NCBI RefSeq assembly: GCF_900163565.1
Contig: NZ_FUHU01000043.1
Coordinates: 62,001 to 126,000, forward strand
DNA: 64,000 nt
Direction: 5' to 3'
Source of the DNA: Agrococcus casei LMG 22410
GTDB lineage: Bacteria > Actinomycetota > Actinomycetes > Actinomycetales > Microbacteriaceae
Every line of letters starts with the position of its first letter. Position 1 is the first letter of the stretch. Both the position numbers and the translations under genes were made by a program. Below, one piece after another: positions 50,901-58,378 of the stretch. The notes beneath the pieces are model-generated. The model did no database searches. It was not told the DNA's origin and saw only the letters and a program-made list of their open reading frames with translations.

Positions 50901-51644
50901 AGGATGCGAGGCCGACGTCAGGTCGTCGAGCATGGGCGTCGCGACCTCGGCGAACACCGAGACGAGCACCCGCGGCGAGAGGTCGAAGCCGGGAACATGC
51001 GCTGCCGAGAGCCGCAGGCTGTCAAGCACCGGGTTCGGCGAGAACCCGCCTCCGTCGTCGGCGAGCGATGCGAGGTGCTCTTCGTCGAGCTCAACGCCGA
51101 AGTCGTCGCGCAGCAGGCGAGACAGCGCGGGGTTCACGAAGGACTTGCCCTGCAGCTGCAGCTCGAAGTCGCGTCCGCGACGACGGATCACCAGCGGCCG
51201 CAGCAGCACCGGCGCCTGCACGTCGAGTGGCTCAGACGGCATCGTGGCGAGGCCCACGGCCAGGTGCACGGCATCGATCGAGCGCGCGGTCGCAAGCTCG
51301 ACGCCCTTCGACAGAATGGCGGATGCGGCGCCGCGGGCAGCGCGCAGGGCCAGGTCGTCTCGGATCAGGTTCGACAGCAGCGTCGGCTTTCCGATGATGA
51401 ACTGGGCGAGGCCGCCGGGGTGCGTCGCCGAGAGCTCGATGCGTGTCGCCGAGGTGTCGATGAAGCGCAGCAGCGAAGAGCGGCCGCCCACGTCAGCGAG
51501 CTCGCTGCGCCATGCGCCCCAGCCGGATTCGACAGCGTCAGGAAGGGCATCATCGGCTGGCAGCGCGGCCTCGTCGGCGGTCACTGTCTCGTCGCGCTCA
51601 GCCACTGGCTGGTCCTCGCGGTTCTCGTCGTCTTCAGGATGCAC
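47949..51644 (-). CDS. Large superfamily 1 helicase-like protein with degenerate ATP site and C-terminal nuclease-like domain
   Basis: A 1231-residue protein. A 270-residue N-terminal domain (VLLRPLVIRRRGRDFELQL) precedes a split SF1 (UPF1-like) core. The Walker A region reads NARPGTGATQT (residues 309-319): the expected lysine is alanine 316. The Walker B region reads FDCVILADAGAV instead of DEAS. Motifs IV and VI (LTRTFRTGGHDLL; MTRARKALTIV) persist. A helical insertion fills the middle. The last 90 residues (GYGGLPLVASNGGVCAAVLS, QLRRLGWHTVRVHAFELF) resemble the MTES_1575-type restriction-endonuclease-like domain fused to such helicases. It is probably not a working motor and may be structural or regulatory. 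Confidence 0.7.
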   Translation of the reverse strand: MHPEDDENREDQPVAERDETVTADEAALPADDALPDAVESGWGAWRSELADVGGRSSLLRFIDTSATRIELSATHPGGLAQFIIGKPTLLSNLIRDDLALRAARGAASAILSKGVELATARSIDAVHLAVGLATMPSEPLDVQAPVLLRPLVIRRRGRDFELQLQGKSFVNPALSRLLRDDFGVELDEEHLASLADDGGGFSPNPVLDSLRLSAAHVPGFDLSPRVLVSVFAEVATPMLDDLTSASHPVLDAVAGDEIAVSLLRDARTEPDYVPQDERAPETDRLVLEADAESERVIAEALSGNSVTVNARPGTGATQTIVNLIGALVADDRRVLVVSPRRATSAAIIDRLAVAGLPGLAVSERSLRRDLIASIRRSERATDPDVADVDDALIRLRKVLGDYRVSLRRVDSELQVSVVDCLGELSKLAALPNPPQTQARLSRESIVKLADKRPSAARTLATAAELGEFQYGSGDTPWHGADFDTDGDAELAFEDAQTLAGDGSDENQGELTELREEAERVLGATKVQQFETFEQLGDQIELLADIRESLEVFHPSIFDRPLGELVTATGSRRDANAALGGLQRRRLKKHALEYVRPGARIADLHNALVRVQRQRKHWNAMTPDGAVPSIPAGLSSLEETYGRVRGRLERIGDALKSDYRDAIAMSLDDLAAWVESLAANSDALTNIRERSRLIKSLAELELDPLYRDLADRKVDVAQIEPELELAWWQSALEVLISSQRALLRGNTQVLSRLENDFALVDQTHAEASSGKLAWQLGEQWRLGIRDWPDEARALRSMLKAGAVDSDELAEAAPHLLRPLAPVWLTSPYRVHEISQNVPFDCVILADAGAVTVAEVAGAVARAPQVIAVGDPVTQAPSTFSVGIATTGLKAGSDADTLGDESALSRLMQLLPTLELTRTFRTGGHDLLEAVSDRFYDSTIRSLPWAGTYLGHPSITVQTVDNAWGLPKPGAAEIESPDAEIDRVLQLVTQHARQRPNESLMVVTGNERHETRLQQALVQELAQNPPLADFVSTDTDEPFVIADLTHAMALSRDRVIFSVGYGRSKYSKNVDFGALGREGGERLLAIAMTRARKALTIVTSFDAAELDPDSVEFGAEQLREVLLDAATPKLAQEPSVADPLMHDLAGRLEMMGLNVGLGYGGLPLVASNGGVCAAVLSDHEESDDSLRHQLRVEPDQLRRLGWHTVRVHAFELFTDPDAVAARVAETVGIESHG

Positions 51645-51740
51645 GCGCCCAGGCTATATGCGCATGTGCGAAGTGGCCGTTCAGCCCGCCGCGTTCGCGC
51701 AAATTGACAGCGAATTGCAACGCATCGGGGAATGATGAAG

Positions 51741-51815
51741 TGGTGCCCCTGGAGAGACTCGAACTCCCAACCAGCTCCTTAGGACGGAGATGCTCTTCCA
51801 TTGAGCTACAGAGGC
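51741..51815 (-). tRNA. tRNA-Arg (anticodon CCT)
   Basis: 75 bases including an encoded CCA. The acceptor pairs GCCTCTG with CAGGGGC; the anticodon loop is GTCCTAA between TCTCC and GGAGC; the T arm has GTTCGAGTC. It reads AGG, a rare codon in this GC-rich genome. Confidence 0.93.
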
Positions 51816-51845
51816 GGATGCGCTATCAGGTCGCGCGGGCGCGTG

Positions 51846-52595
51846 TCAGCCGCCGAGGCTGTACGCGATGGGGCCGCTGCCCACGTAGGCCGTCGACACA
51901 GCAGTGGTGAGGCCTGAGCCCCAGCCGCCGTGGACTGCCTTGCCGTCACCGAGGTAGATCGCAACGTGGTGGAGGCCTGTGCCGCCGTCAGCGTAGTAGA
52001 GGATGTCGCCGGGCTGAGCCTGTGACATCGGCACCTGCTGGAGCTGGCCGAGCGATGCGTAGCCCGTCCAGGTGAAGGTGCCGCTGGCAGCGACGGCCTT
52101 CTGCACGAGCTCCGTGCACCACTGCTGCACGCCCAGCTGCGCAAGCGCTGCCTGAACGACTGCCTGGTTGCCGCCGCCGGTCGACTGGTGCTGACCGGTG
52201 TCTTCTGCACCCTGGTCGTCAGACGAGTCGTCTGCCGCGTCATCTGCGGCTGCGTCGTCTGCAGCCTGCTGCTTCGCCTCTTCTTCGGCGGCAGCCTCTT
52301 CGTCAGCGATCAGCTGCTCGAGCTCGGCAGCGGTCGTTGCGACGAATGCGTCTTCGGGGAACACCACGGTCTCGCCCTCGACGGCAGTGCCGCCCTGGCC
52401 GAGGCTCGAATACATCGACGGCAGCTGCGACGACTGCGCGCTGTCGTTCATGGCCACAGCCGGAAGCGTGACGCCGCCGACCAGGCCGGCAGCCACTGCG
52501 ACGATGCCGAGCTTCTTTGCTGCTCCGAGGAAGCGGCGCTTGGGGGTCTCGGCGGTCTCGCGGTCGACGCGGACCAAGTCAGTGCTGTTGCTCAT
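51846..52595 (-). CDS. Secreted NlpC/P60-type protein, atypical
   Basis: A 249-residue protein with an N-terminal signal-type helix (LGIVAVAAGLVGGVTLPAVA, residues 29-48), a long acidic alanine/aspartate linker (residues 93-135), and a C-terminal hydrolase domain. The likely nucleophile is Cys160 in QQWCTELV, with His209/His210 in LHHVAIYLGDG and His222 in VHGGWG. The usual DCSG motif is absent, so it is an atypical relative acting on peptidoglycan peptides. It lies just downstream of the other NlpC/P60 gene (29-base gap) and shares its transcript. Confidence 0.8.
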   Translation of the reverse strand: MSNSTDLVRVDRETAETPKRRFLGAAKKLGIVAVAAGLVGGVTLPAVAMNDSAQSSQLPSMYSSLGQGGTAVEGETVVFPEDAFVATTAAELEQLIADEEAAAEEEAKQQAADDAAADDAADDSSDDQGAEDTGQHQSTGGGNQAVVQAALAQLGVQQWCTELVQKAVAASGTFTWTGYASLGQLQQVPMSQAQPGDILYYADGGTGLHHVAIYLGDGKAVHGGWGSGLTTAVSTAYVGSGPIAYSLGG

Positions 52596-52624
52596 GAGCG
52601 GTGATTCCAATCGTTTGCAGGGCC

Positions 52625-53362
52625 TCAGAAGCGGCGTGCCTGCGGGGTTCCCATCGCGGCAATCATGCCAGAGAACGACTCGTATCGCACGGTCGTTCCT
52701 TCGTAGGGTGAGTGAATGACCTGGTCGTTGCCGACGTAGATCGCGGTGTGGCCGCCCCAGACGAGCAAGTCGCCGGGCTGGACGCTGCCGATTCCGACAG
52801 GTGTGCCGACGCTCGCCTGAGCGCCTGCGATGCGCGGCAGGCTGACGCCGACCTGCGCATAGACGTACTGGGTGAAGCCCGAGCAGTCGAAGCCGGCAGG
52901 CGTGCTGCCGCCGAAGACGTAGGGAACACCGAGGTACTGCTGTGCGATGCCGACGATGCCGCCAGCATTGTCTGACACGGGAGGCGCGTCGTTCGAAGGA
53001 GCCTCTTCGTCGACTTCGATGCCTTCCTCTTCTTCAGCCTTGGCATCTGCTTCGATGCGTGCCTGCATTGCCTCGAGCTCTTCGCGCGAGGTTGCATCGA
53101 TCGTGTCGGGCACGAGTGCGAGGGCGGCCTCGAGCTCGGGGCTGACCTCGTAGTTCTGCTCCTGGCCGGCAAATGAAGAAGCCAGCGATGAGTCCTGCTG
53201 CATGCCGGTGCTGCCAGCGACAGCAGGCAGAGCGATGCCGCCTGCGAGTCCTACAGCGAGTGCTGCGACACTGATGCGCTTGAATGCTCCGCCGACCTTC
53301 TGGCGACGCGTGGGTGCGTCAGCTGCATGAACGATCTCGGTGCTGCGGTTCTCTTCAGTCAT
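52625..53362 (-). CDS. Secreted NlpC/P60 peptidoglycan hydrolase
   Basis: A 245-residue protein: signal-type helix (residues 31-49), a charged coiled-coil linker (REELEAMQARIEADAKAEEE), and a C-terminal NlpC/P60 domain with the catalytic cysteine in AGFDCSGF (Cys160), a histidine in WGGHTAIYVG and a third polar residue in VIHSPYEG. These enzymes cut the stem peptide of peptidoglycan, often at septation. A GTnAC direct repeat 63 bases before the start resembles MtrA sites. Confidence 0.9.
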   Translation of the reverse strand: MTEENRSTEIVHAADAPTRRQKVGGAFKRISVAALAVGLAGGIALPAVAGSTGMQQDSSLASSFAGQEQNYEVSPELEAALALVPDTIDATSREELEAMQARIEADAKAEEEEGIEVDEEAPSNDAPPVSDNAGGIVGIAQQYLGVPYVFGGSTPAGFDCSGFTQYVYAQVGVSLPRIAGAQASVGTPVGIGSVQPGDLLVWGGHTAIYVGNDQVIHSPYEGTTVRYESFSGMIAAMGTPQARRF

Positions 53363-53424
53363 GTAAGTGGCTCGACTCCAGTTGGTAGACAGACTTACTG
53401 AGTGTACGACATCGTTATCAATTT

Positions 53425-53440
53425 GTCACAAAGCGGTTAC
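53425..53440 (-). promoter_or_regulatory. MtrA-like direct repeat upstream of NlpC/P60 genes
   Basis: On the minus strand GTAAC-CGCTTT-GTGAC is a direct repeat of GTnAC with a 6-base spacer, 63 bases before the NlpC/P60 ATG. As I recall, MtrA, the cell-wall/division response regulator of actinobacteria, binds paired GTnAC sites before NlpC/P60 and rpf genes. It overlaps the last codons of the DtxR-type gene. Confidence 0.45.
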
Positions 53441-54117
53441 GCCTGCGTGTCGACTGCCAGATACAGGTGAATCGCGAGGTCTGCATCGAGATCGACGACT
53501 CCCTCGGGGCCCGTCACCCGCGCACCCGCAGGGCCGCTGTCGACTTCGACCAGCGCGCCTGGCATGATGCCCGCATCCTCGAGCAGGCGGAGCACCTCGA
53601 CATCGAACTGCAGCGGCTCGGCCAGCCTGCGGACCCGTGCGGTGCCAATCGTCTCGGATGCGCGAGCGACTCCAGAGAGAAAGCTGTCGTCAGTCTCGAC
53701 CCCGAGTTCGTCGAGGCCGGGAATCGGCGTGCCGTACGGCGACTCGACCGGCTTGCCGAGCAGATCGAAGATCTGGCGCTCGACCTGCTCGCTCATCACG
53801 TGCTCCCAGCGGCAGGCCTCTTCGTGCACGAGCGACCACTCGAGCCCGATGACGTCTGCGAGGAGTCGCTCCGCGAGCCGGTGCTTGCGCGAGACGCGGA
53901 CAGCAAGGCCGCGCCCGTCTTCCGTCAGGCGAAGCCTGCGATCAGGCTCGACCACGACGAGTCCGTCGCGTTCCATGCGCGCGATCGTCTGCGAGACCGT
54001 GGGGCCGGAGTGGCCGAGCCGCTCTGAGATTCGGGCGCGCATAGGGAGGATCTGCTCCTCCTCGAGGTCGAGGATGGTGCGCAGATACATCTCGGTGGTG
54101 TCGACGAGATCAGTCAC
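53437..54117 (-). CDS. DtxR/IdeR-family metal-dependent regulator
   Basis: A 226-residue regulator: N-terminal winged helix, dimerisation domain and a C-terminal SH3-like domain. Every metal ligand of the IdeR/DtxR type is at the expected number: Met10, Cys102, Glu105, His106 for the primary site and His79, Glu83, His98 for the ancillary site. That favours iron as the co-repressor metal, though manganese regulators are related. GTG 54117 follows GGGAGGGG. Divergent from serC. Confidence 0.9.
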   Translation of the reverse strand: MTDLVDTTEMYLRTILDLEEEQILPMRARISERLGHSGPTVSQTIARMERDGLVVVEPDRRLRLTEDGRGLAVRVSRKHRLAERLLADVIGLEWSLVHEEACRWEHVMSEQVERQIFDLLGKPVESPYGTPIPGLDELGVETDDSFLSGVARASETIGTARVRRLAEPLQFDVEVLRLLEDAGIMPGALVEVDSGPAGARVTGPEGVVDLDADLAIHLYLAVDTQA

Positions 54118-54209
54118 CGCACCCCTCCCTGCCTGTTCTGTGCCGCGCAGCTCTGCCGCAATCCTGCGGCCGCGCTTCCGACAACAATATCTGTGCCGCC
54201 GCCTGTACA

Positions 54210-54215
54210 TACAAT
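54210..54215 (+). promoter_or_regulatory. -10 element for a probably leaderless serC transcript
   Basis: TACAAT ends 7 bases before the GTG start of serC, and there is no ribosome site between. Transcription from this -10 would begin at or next to the start codon, giving a leaderless message, common in actinobacteria. No clear -35 is visible. Confidence 0.5.
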
Positions 54216-54222
54216 TGCAGAC

Positions 54223-55326
54223 GTGAGTGAAGCCATCCTGCCCCAAGACCTGATTCCCACAGACGGCCGATTCGGCTGCGGCCCTTCGAAAGTCCGCCCC
54301 GAGCAGATCGCCCGCCTCTCGATGCCCGGCTCCCCCATGGGCACGAGCCACCGGCAGGCCGGCGTGAAGGATCTCGTCGGCTCGGTCCGCGAGCGCGTCT
54401 CGCAGCTGTTCTCGCTGCCCGACGGCTATGAGGTGCTGCTGGCCAACGGCGGATCGACCTCATTCTGGGACGCCGCAGTCTTCGGCCTCATCGAGCGCCG
54501 CTCGCACCACCAGGTCTTCGGCGAGTTCGGCGGCAAGTTCGCGACGGCCTCGGCTGCCGCTCCCTGGCTCGACGAGCCGAGCACCGCGAAGAGCGAGCCA
54601 GGCACCCGCCCCGCACTCGAGGCAGTCGACGGCGTCGATGTCGTCGCCTACCCCCACAACGAGACGTCCACCGGTGTCATGCACCCGGTCGAGCGCGCAT
54701 CCGGCGATGGACTCACGGTCGTCGACGCAACCAGTGCCGCCGGCGGCATCGACTTCGACGCCTCGGCCGCCGACGTCTACTACTTCGCGCCGCAGAAGAA
54801 CTTCGGCTCCGACGGAGGCCTCTGGCTCGCAGCAGCCTCGCCTGCCGCAATCGAGCGCATCGAGCGCGTCGCCGCATCCGGACGCTACATTCCCGACTCG
54901 CTGTCGCTGCAGCAGGTCGTGTCGAACAGCCGCAAGAACCAGACGCTCAACACTCCCGCAGTCGCGACGCTGCTGATGCTCGACGAGCAGCTCGGCTGGA
55001 TGCTCGAGCAGGGTGGGCTGGCGGCGATGGACACCCGCACGACGGCCTCGAGCGACGTGCTCTACGCGTGGGCCGACGCCACAAGCGTCGCGACGCCGTT
55101 CGTGTCGAATCCCGCTGACCGCTCGAAGGTGGTCGCGACGATCGACTTCGACGAGTCGGTCGACGCCGCCGCGATCGCATCGACGCTGCGCGCCTCGGGC
55201 ATCCTCGACATCGAGCCCTACCGCAAGCTCGGCCGCAACCAGCTGCGCATCGCGACGTTCGCAGGCATCGAGACAGAAGACGTGCGCACGCTCACACGCG
55301 CAATCGACTGGGCGCTCTCGAACTGA
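54223..55326 (+). CDS. serC: Phosphoserine aminotransferase
   Basis: A 367-residue PLP enzyme of serine biosynthesis, converting 3-phosphohydroxypyruvate to phosphoserine. The opening DGRFGCGPSKVRPEQI, the early MGTSHRQAGVKDLVGSVRE and the PLP lysine (Lys192 in FAPQKNFGSDGG) match the actinobacterial branch of SerC. GTG start, apparently leaderless. It complements serA at 2.4-4.0 kb; serB is not in the window. Confidence 0.95.
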   Translation: MSEAILPQDLIPTDGRFGCGPSKVRPEQIARLSMPGSPMGTSHRQAGVKDLVGSVRERVSQLFSLPDGYEVLLANGGSTSFWDAAVFGLIERRSHHQVFGEFGGKFATASAAAPWLDEPSTAKSEPGTRPALEAVDGVDVVAYPHNETSTGVMHPVERASGDGLTVVDATSAAGGIDFDASAADVYYFAPQKNFGSDGGLWLAAASPAAIERIERVAASGRYIPDSLSLQQVVSNSRKNQTLNTPAVATLLMLDEQLGWMLEQGGLAAMDTRTTASSDVLYAWADATSVATPFVSNPADRSKVVATIDFDESVDAAAIASTLRASGILDIEPYRKLGRNQLRIATFAGIETEDVRTLTRAIDWALSN

Positions 55327-55341
55327 CCGGGCGCTGACGGC

Positions 55342-55989
55342 CTAGCTGTCGTCGTCTTCCCATTCGTCGGCCTCGTCAGTGTCGTCGTCGTCAGAGTCGT
55401 CGCCGTCGTGATCGTCGGGCGCGAAGTGCTCGTCGTCATCGAAGTCGTCGTGGTCATCGTGCTCATCGGAGTCGTCGTCATCCGAGTCTTCGTCTGCCTC
55501 GTCAGCCTCCTGGCTTGCGAGGTAGTCGGCGAGGCGATCGGCCCACGGCACCCATGCGGGCGCGAGCAGCGAAGGCTCGGTCGGCAGCAGCGCCAGTTCG
55601 AGCACGGTCGGATTCTCGGGGTCGACAGTCGCGAGCGATGCGGTCCAGAGCCAGTCGGGGTATGCGTCGAGGTTGGACGCGTACCGGATCGCAACGACCT
55701 GCTCGCCGATCTGGAGCGCGTCGTGCACCTCGCGGACCGCTCCTGCCGGAGCGATCTCGTCGAGGGCCTGCTGCGACAGCTGGAGCTGCTGCAGCGTCGG
55801 CGTGGCCGCAACCGGCTCGAACACAGCGGCGGGACCTGCCGGAGCCGTCTCTGGCTCAGCGGCTTCTGCCTGCTCGGGCTGCGGCTCGGCCGCGTCGGCA
55901 TCTGCCTTCTGCTCGGGCAGGAGCGGCATGGTGTCGAGCTGCGAGTCGTCGACGGCCAGGCCGTCTCCGGAGTCATGCGTCGAGGTCAT
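55342..55989 (-). CDS. DUF3027 protein with acidic tail
   Basis: A 215-residue protein. The central part (residues 80-150: AVREVHDALQIGEQVVAIRY, LDAYPDWLWTASLATV) is the DUF3027 domain, found beside cold-shock genes in actinobacteria. The last 55 residues are almost all Asp/Glu/Ser/His (e.g. DSDDDDSDEHDDHDDFDDDE), a disordered polyanionic tail. The start overlaps the cold-shock stop by 17 bases, so the two are coupled. Function unknown. Confidence 0.8.
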   Translation of the reverse strand: MTSTHDSGDGLAVDDSQLDTMPLLPEQKADADAAEPQPEQAEAAEPETAPAGPAAVFEPVAATPTLQQLQLSQQALDEIAPAGAVREVHDALQIGEQVVAIRYASNLDAYPDWLWTASLATVDPENPTVLELALLPTEPSLLAPAWVPWADRLADYLASQEADEADEDSDDDDSDEHDDHDDFDDDEHFAPDDHDGDDSDDDDTDEADEWEDDDS

Positions 55990-56356
55990 CAGCGACCTTT
56001 CTGAGAAGCTGCGAGATCTGGCGGGAGGACTGGGCATTCGGGTAGTGCCCCTTGCGGAGGCCGTTGCCGGCGGTGTCGAGCACCTTGATGAGGTCTTCGA
56101 CGATCATCGCCATCTCGTCGACCGGCCTGCGCGCAGCGCGCACAGCCGAGACCTTCGCCGGCTCGAGCACGCGAACCGAAAGGGCCGCTTTGCCTCGGCG
56201 TCCGTCTGCGACGCCGTACTCGACGCGACTGCCGGGCTTCACCGTCACGCCCTCGCCGAGTGCCGAGGCGTGCAGAAAGACTTCTTCGCCGTCTTCTCCG
56301 GCGATGAATCCGAAGCCCTTGTCTTCGTCGTAGAACTTCACCTTACCGACGGGCAT
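55973..56356 (-). CDS. Cold-shock domain protein with C-terminal extension
   Basis: A 127-residue protein. Residues 1-65 are a cold-shock domain with RNP motifs KGFGFI and VFLHAS; the C-terminal 60 residues form an extra helical part (DEMAMIVEDLIKVLDTAGNG, SSRQISQLLRKVADDLDA), longer than the classic 67-residue CspA. It binds single-stranded nucleic acid. ATG 56356 is followed at once by the conserved start MPVGKVKFYDEDKGFG. Confidence 0.9.
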   Translation of the reverse strand: MPVGKVKFYDEDKGFGFIAGEDGEEVFLHASALGEGVTVKPGSRVEYGVADGRRGKAALSVRVLEPAKVSAVRAARRPVDEMAMIVEDLIKVLDTAGNGLRKGHYPNAQSSRQISQLLRKVADDLDA

Positions 56357-56419
56357 GGCGCTCCTTCTCTGCTTGTTCCTGAAGGTCAAGGCTACCCGGT
56401 CGACTGGTAGTCTCGAACA

Positions 56420-56749
56420 ATGCCCGATCCACGTCCACAGCACCGTCGAGCACAGGCATCGTCGCTGCAGCCGGCGTCTGAGGCCGGGGCCGAGTCGCCT
56501 GGCATGACGGGCCACGACCGCTTTCAGCAGGTCACATCATGGGTGCTCATCGCAGCCGTCATCCTGACCATCGTGGGCTTCGCCATGACTCTGCTGTACT
56601 CGGCGTTCGCAGACAGCGTTGCGTTCTTCGACTCATTCGCGTTCGAATACTCTGCGGCCCTGCCGTTCCTGTGCCTTCCGCTCGCGGCGATAGCTCTGGT
56701 GCTCATCGTCGTCTCCTCAGCCCGCCAGAAGTCAAAGCAGAGGCGCTGA
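56420..56749 (+). CDS. Small membrane protein with two helices
   Basis: A 109-residue protein: a polar 35-residue N-terminus (PQHRRAQASSLQ), then two hydrophobic helices (VLIAAVILTIVGFAMTLLYS; FLCLPLAAIALVLIVVSSA) and a short basic end. No recognised function. A TAGTCT -10-like element lies about 7 bases before the ATG, so it may be leaderless. The helicase-associated gene starts 1 base after its stop. Confidence 0.65.
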   Translation: MPDPRPQHRRAQASSLQPASEAGAESPGMTGHDRFQQVTSWVLIAAVILTIVGFAMTLLYSAFADSVAFFDSFAFEYSAALPFLCLPLAAIALVLIVVSSARQKSKQRR

Positions 56750-56750
56750 C

Positions 56751-58367
56751 GTGCGAACAGCCGCAATCATCGAGGCCTGGCTCCAAGAGCTCAGCGACTC
56801 CGACCTCGACGCGGTGCTTCGCGACTGGCAGGTTCCGCAAGACACAGCGACGCTCGCAGCCGCCGCGAAGTGGATGAACGAGCCGGCAGCCCTCGACCGC
56901 ATGCTCTCGCGCACCACCGCGACAGACCTCGCAGCCCTCAGGTCGGGCGACGGCACACCTGCCCTCGCCGCGCGCGGACTGCACCCCGACGACGCGCTGC
57001 GTGCGCGCATCCCTGCCTCGCTCGAACTGCACGCTCCCGACGCCTCAGAGCAGCGTGAAGACACATCGCCCGCTGTCGACGCGGCCGCGATGTCGGTCAT
57101 GCGCCTGAGCGGCGCGGTCAGCTCGATGGCTGACCAGCCAGTGCGGCTCTCGGGCAGGGGCATCCCCCTCGCTGCCGAGCTGCGGTTCAGGTCGTCAGAG
57201 CTCGGCATCGAGATCGCCGAATGGGAGCGCCTGCTCGCCGCAGCCCTGCACTATCGGTTCATCGCGCCCCTCGATCGCGAGCTCTGCGCCAGCGACACCG
57301 GTGTCGCCTGGCTCGATCTGGCACCGCAGCAGCGCTGGGAGGCGCTGCGCGAGCTGTTCCTGGCCGAGCTCTCGCTCAGCGAGTGCGCCTTCCTCGACCA
57401 GGGGACGCCATCCGTCGAACAGACCCTTCCGCTCGCCGACGCCGCGACGCTCGAGCAGTTCTGCGCCCTGCTCGAACGCGCGACGCTGCTCGGCCTCGCC
57501 CTCGACGGACGCATCACCGCAGTCTCGCCCGAGCAGATCGCCCAGCACATCCCCGCTCCCATCGACTACGTGTACCTGCAGCTAGACCAGACGCTCGTGG
57601 CGCCCGGGCCGCTCAGCCACAGCGCCGCACGCGACATCGCCGAGATGGCTGTCTCAGAAGCACGCGGCATGGCCTCGACCTGGCGCCTCACCCCCGCGTC
57701 GCTGCATTCGGCCATGGCCCGCGGCCGCACCGCAGAAGAGCTGCTCGAGCGGCTGCACCGCCTCTCGCAGACCGGAGTCCCCCAGCCTGTCGAGTACCTG
57801 CTGCGCGACGCCGAGCGACGCTTCGGAGCAGTGCAGGTCACAGAGGGCGAGACCGCCACGGTGCGCACAGACGGCGACACCGCCAAGCGGCTGCTGGTCG
57901 ATCGCGCACTGACCGCAATCGAGCTGCGAGTGCCGACCGGACGCGCTATCGAAGAGGGCGTGCTGCACTCGGCGTCCTCTTCCGATGTCGTGCTCGACAA
58001 GCTCGTCGAAGAGCGCTACCCAGCCCTGCTCGTCGATGCCGAAGGCGCTCCCGTCGTGTCTGAGCGCCGCATCGCGACGGTCTCGGGCCGCGCCCCGCTC
58101 TCGAACCTCACCGAACGGCTTCGCGGCCTGGGCGTCGAAGTCTCGTCGATGCAGCCCGACTGGCTGCAGGCGCAGCTGATCGCCGCTGTCAAGGGCAAGA
58201 TGCCTGTGCGCGTCACGGTGGCATCGGGCACGCAGGTGCAGCACGCCACGCTCGTGCCGCTCTCGGTGTCGAACGGCAGGCTGCGCGGACGCGATCTCGA
58301 GCGCGATCTCGAGCGCACGCTGCCGCTGAGAGCGATCGTCGAAGTCGCCGGGCTGCAGAACGCGTAG
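56751..58367 (+). CDS. Helicase-associated protein, XPB partner
   Basis: A 538-residue mostly helical protein that regularly precedes bacterial XPB in actinobacteria. It has repeated helical winged-helix-like segments (e.g. DLAALRSGDGTPALAARGL; WERLLAAALHYRFIAPLD) and a C-terminal domain (PLSNLTERLRGLGVEVSSMQ, PVRVTVASGTQVQHATLVPL) of helicase-associated type. It has no ATP-binding motif. It likely works with the XPB helicase encoded next, in DNA repair. GTG start. Confidence 0.8.
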   Translation: MRTAAIIEAWLQELSDSDLDAVLRDWQVPQDTATLAAAAKWMNEPAALDRMLSRTTATDLAALRSGDGTPALAARGLHPDDALRARIPASLELHAPDASEQREDTSPAVDAAAMSVMRLSGAVSSMADQPVRLSGRGIPLAAELRFRSSELGIEIAEWERLLAAALHYRFIAPLDRELCASDTGVAWLDLAPQQRWEALRELFLAELSLSECAFLDQGTPSVEQTLPLADAATLEQFCALLERATLLGLALDGRITAVSPEQIAQHIPAPIDYVYLQLDQTLVAPGPLSHSAARDIAEMAVSEARGMASTWRLTPASLHSAMARGRTAEELLERLHRLSQTGVPQPVEYLLRDAERRFGAVQVTEGETATVRTDGDTAKRLLVDRALTAIELRVPTGRAIEEGVLHSASSSDVVLDKLVEERYPALLVDAEGAPVVSERRIATVSGRAPLSNLTERLRGLGVEVSSMQPDWLQAQLIAAVKGKMPVRVTVASGTQVQHATLVPLSVSNGRLRGRDLERDLERTLPLRAIVEVAGLQNA

Positions 58368-58378
58368 ACTTGACCGCT

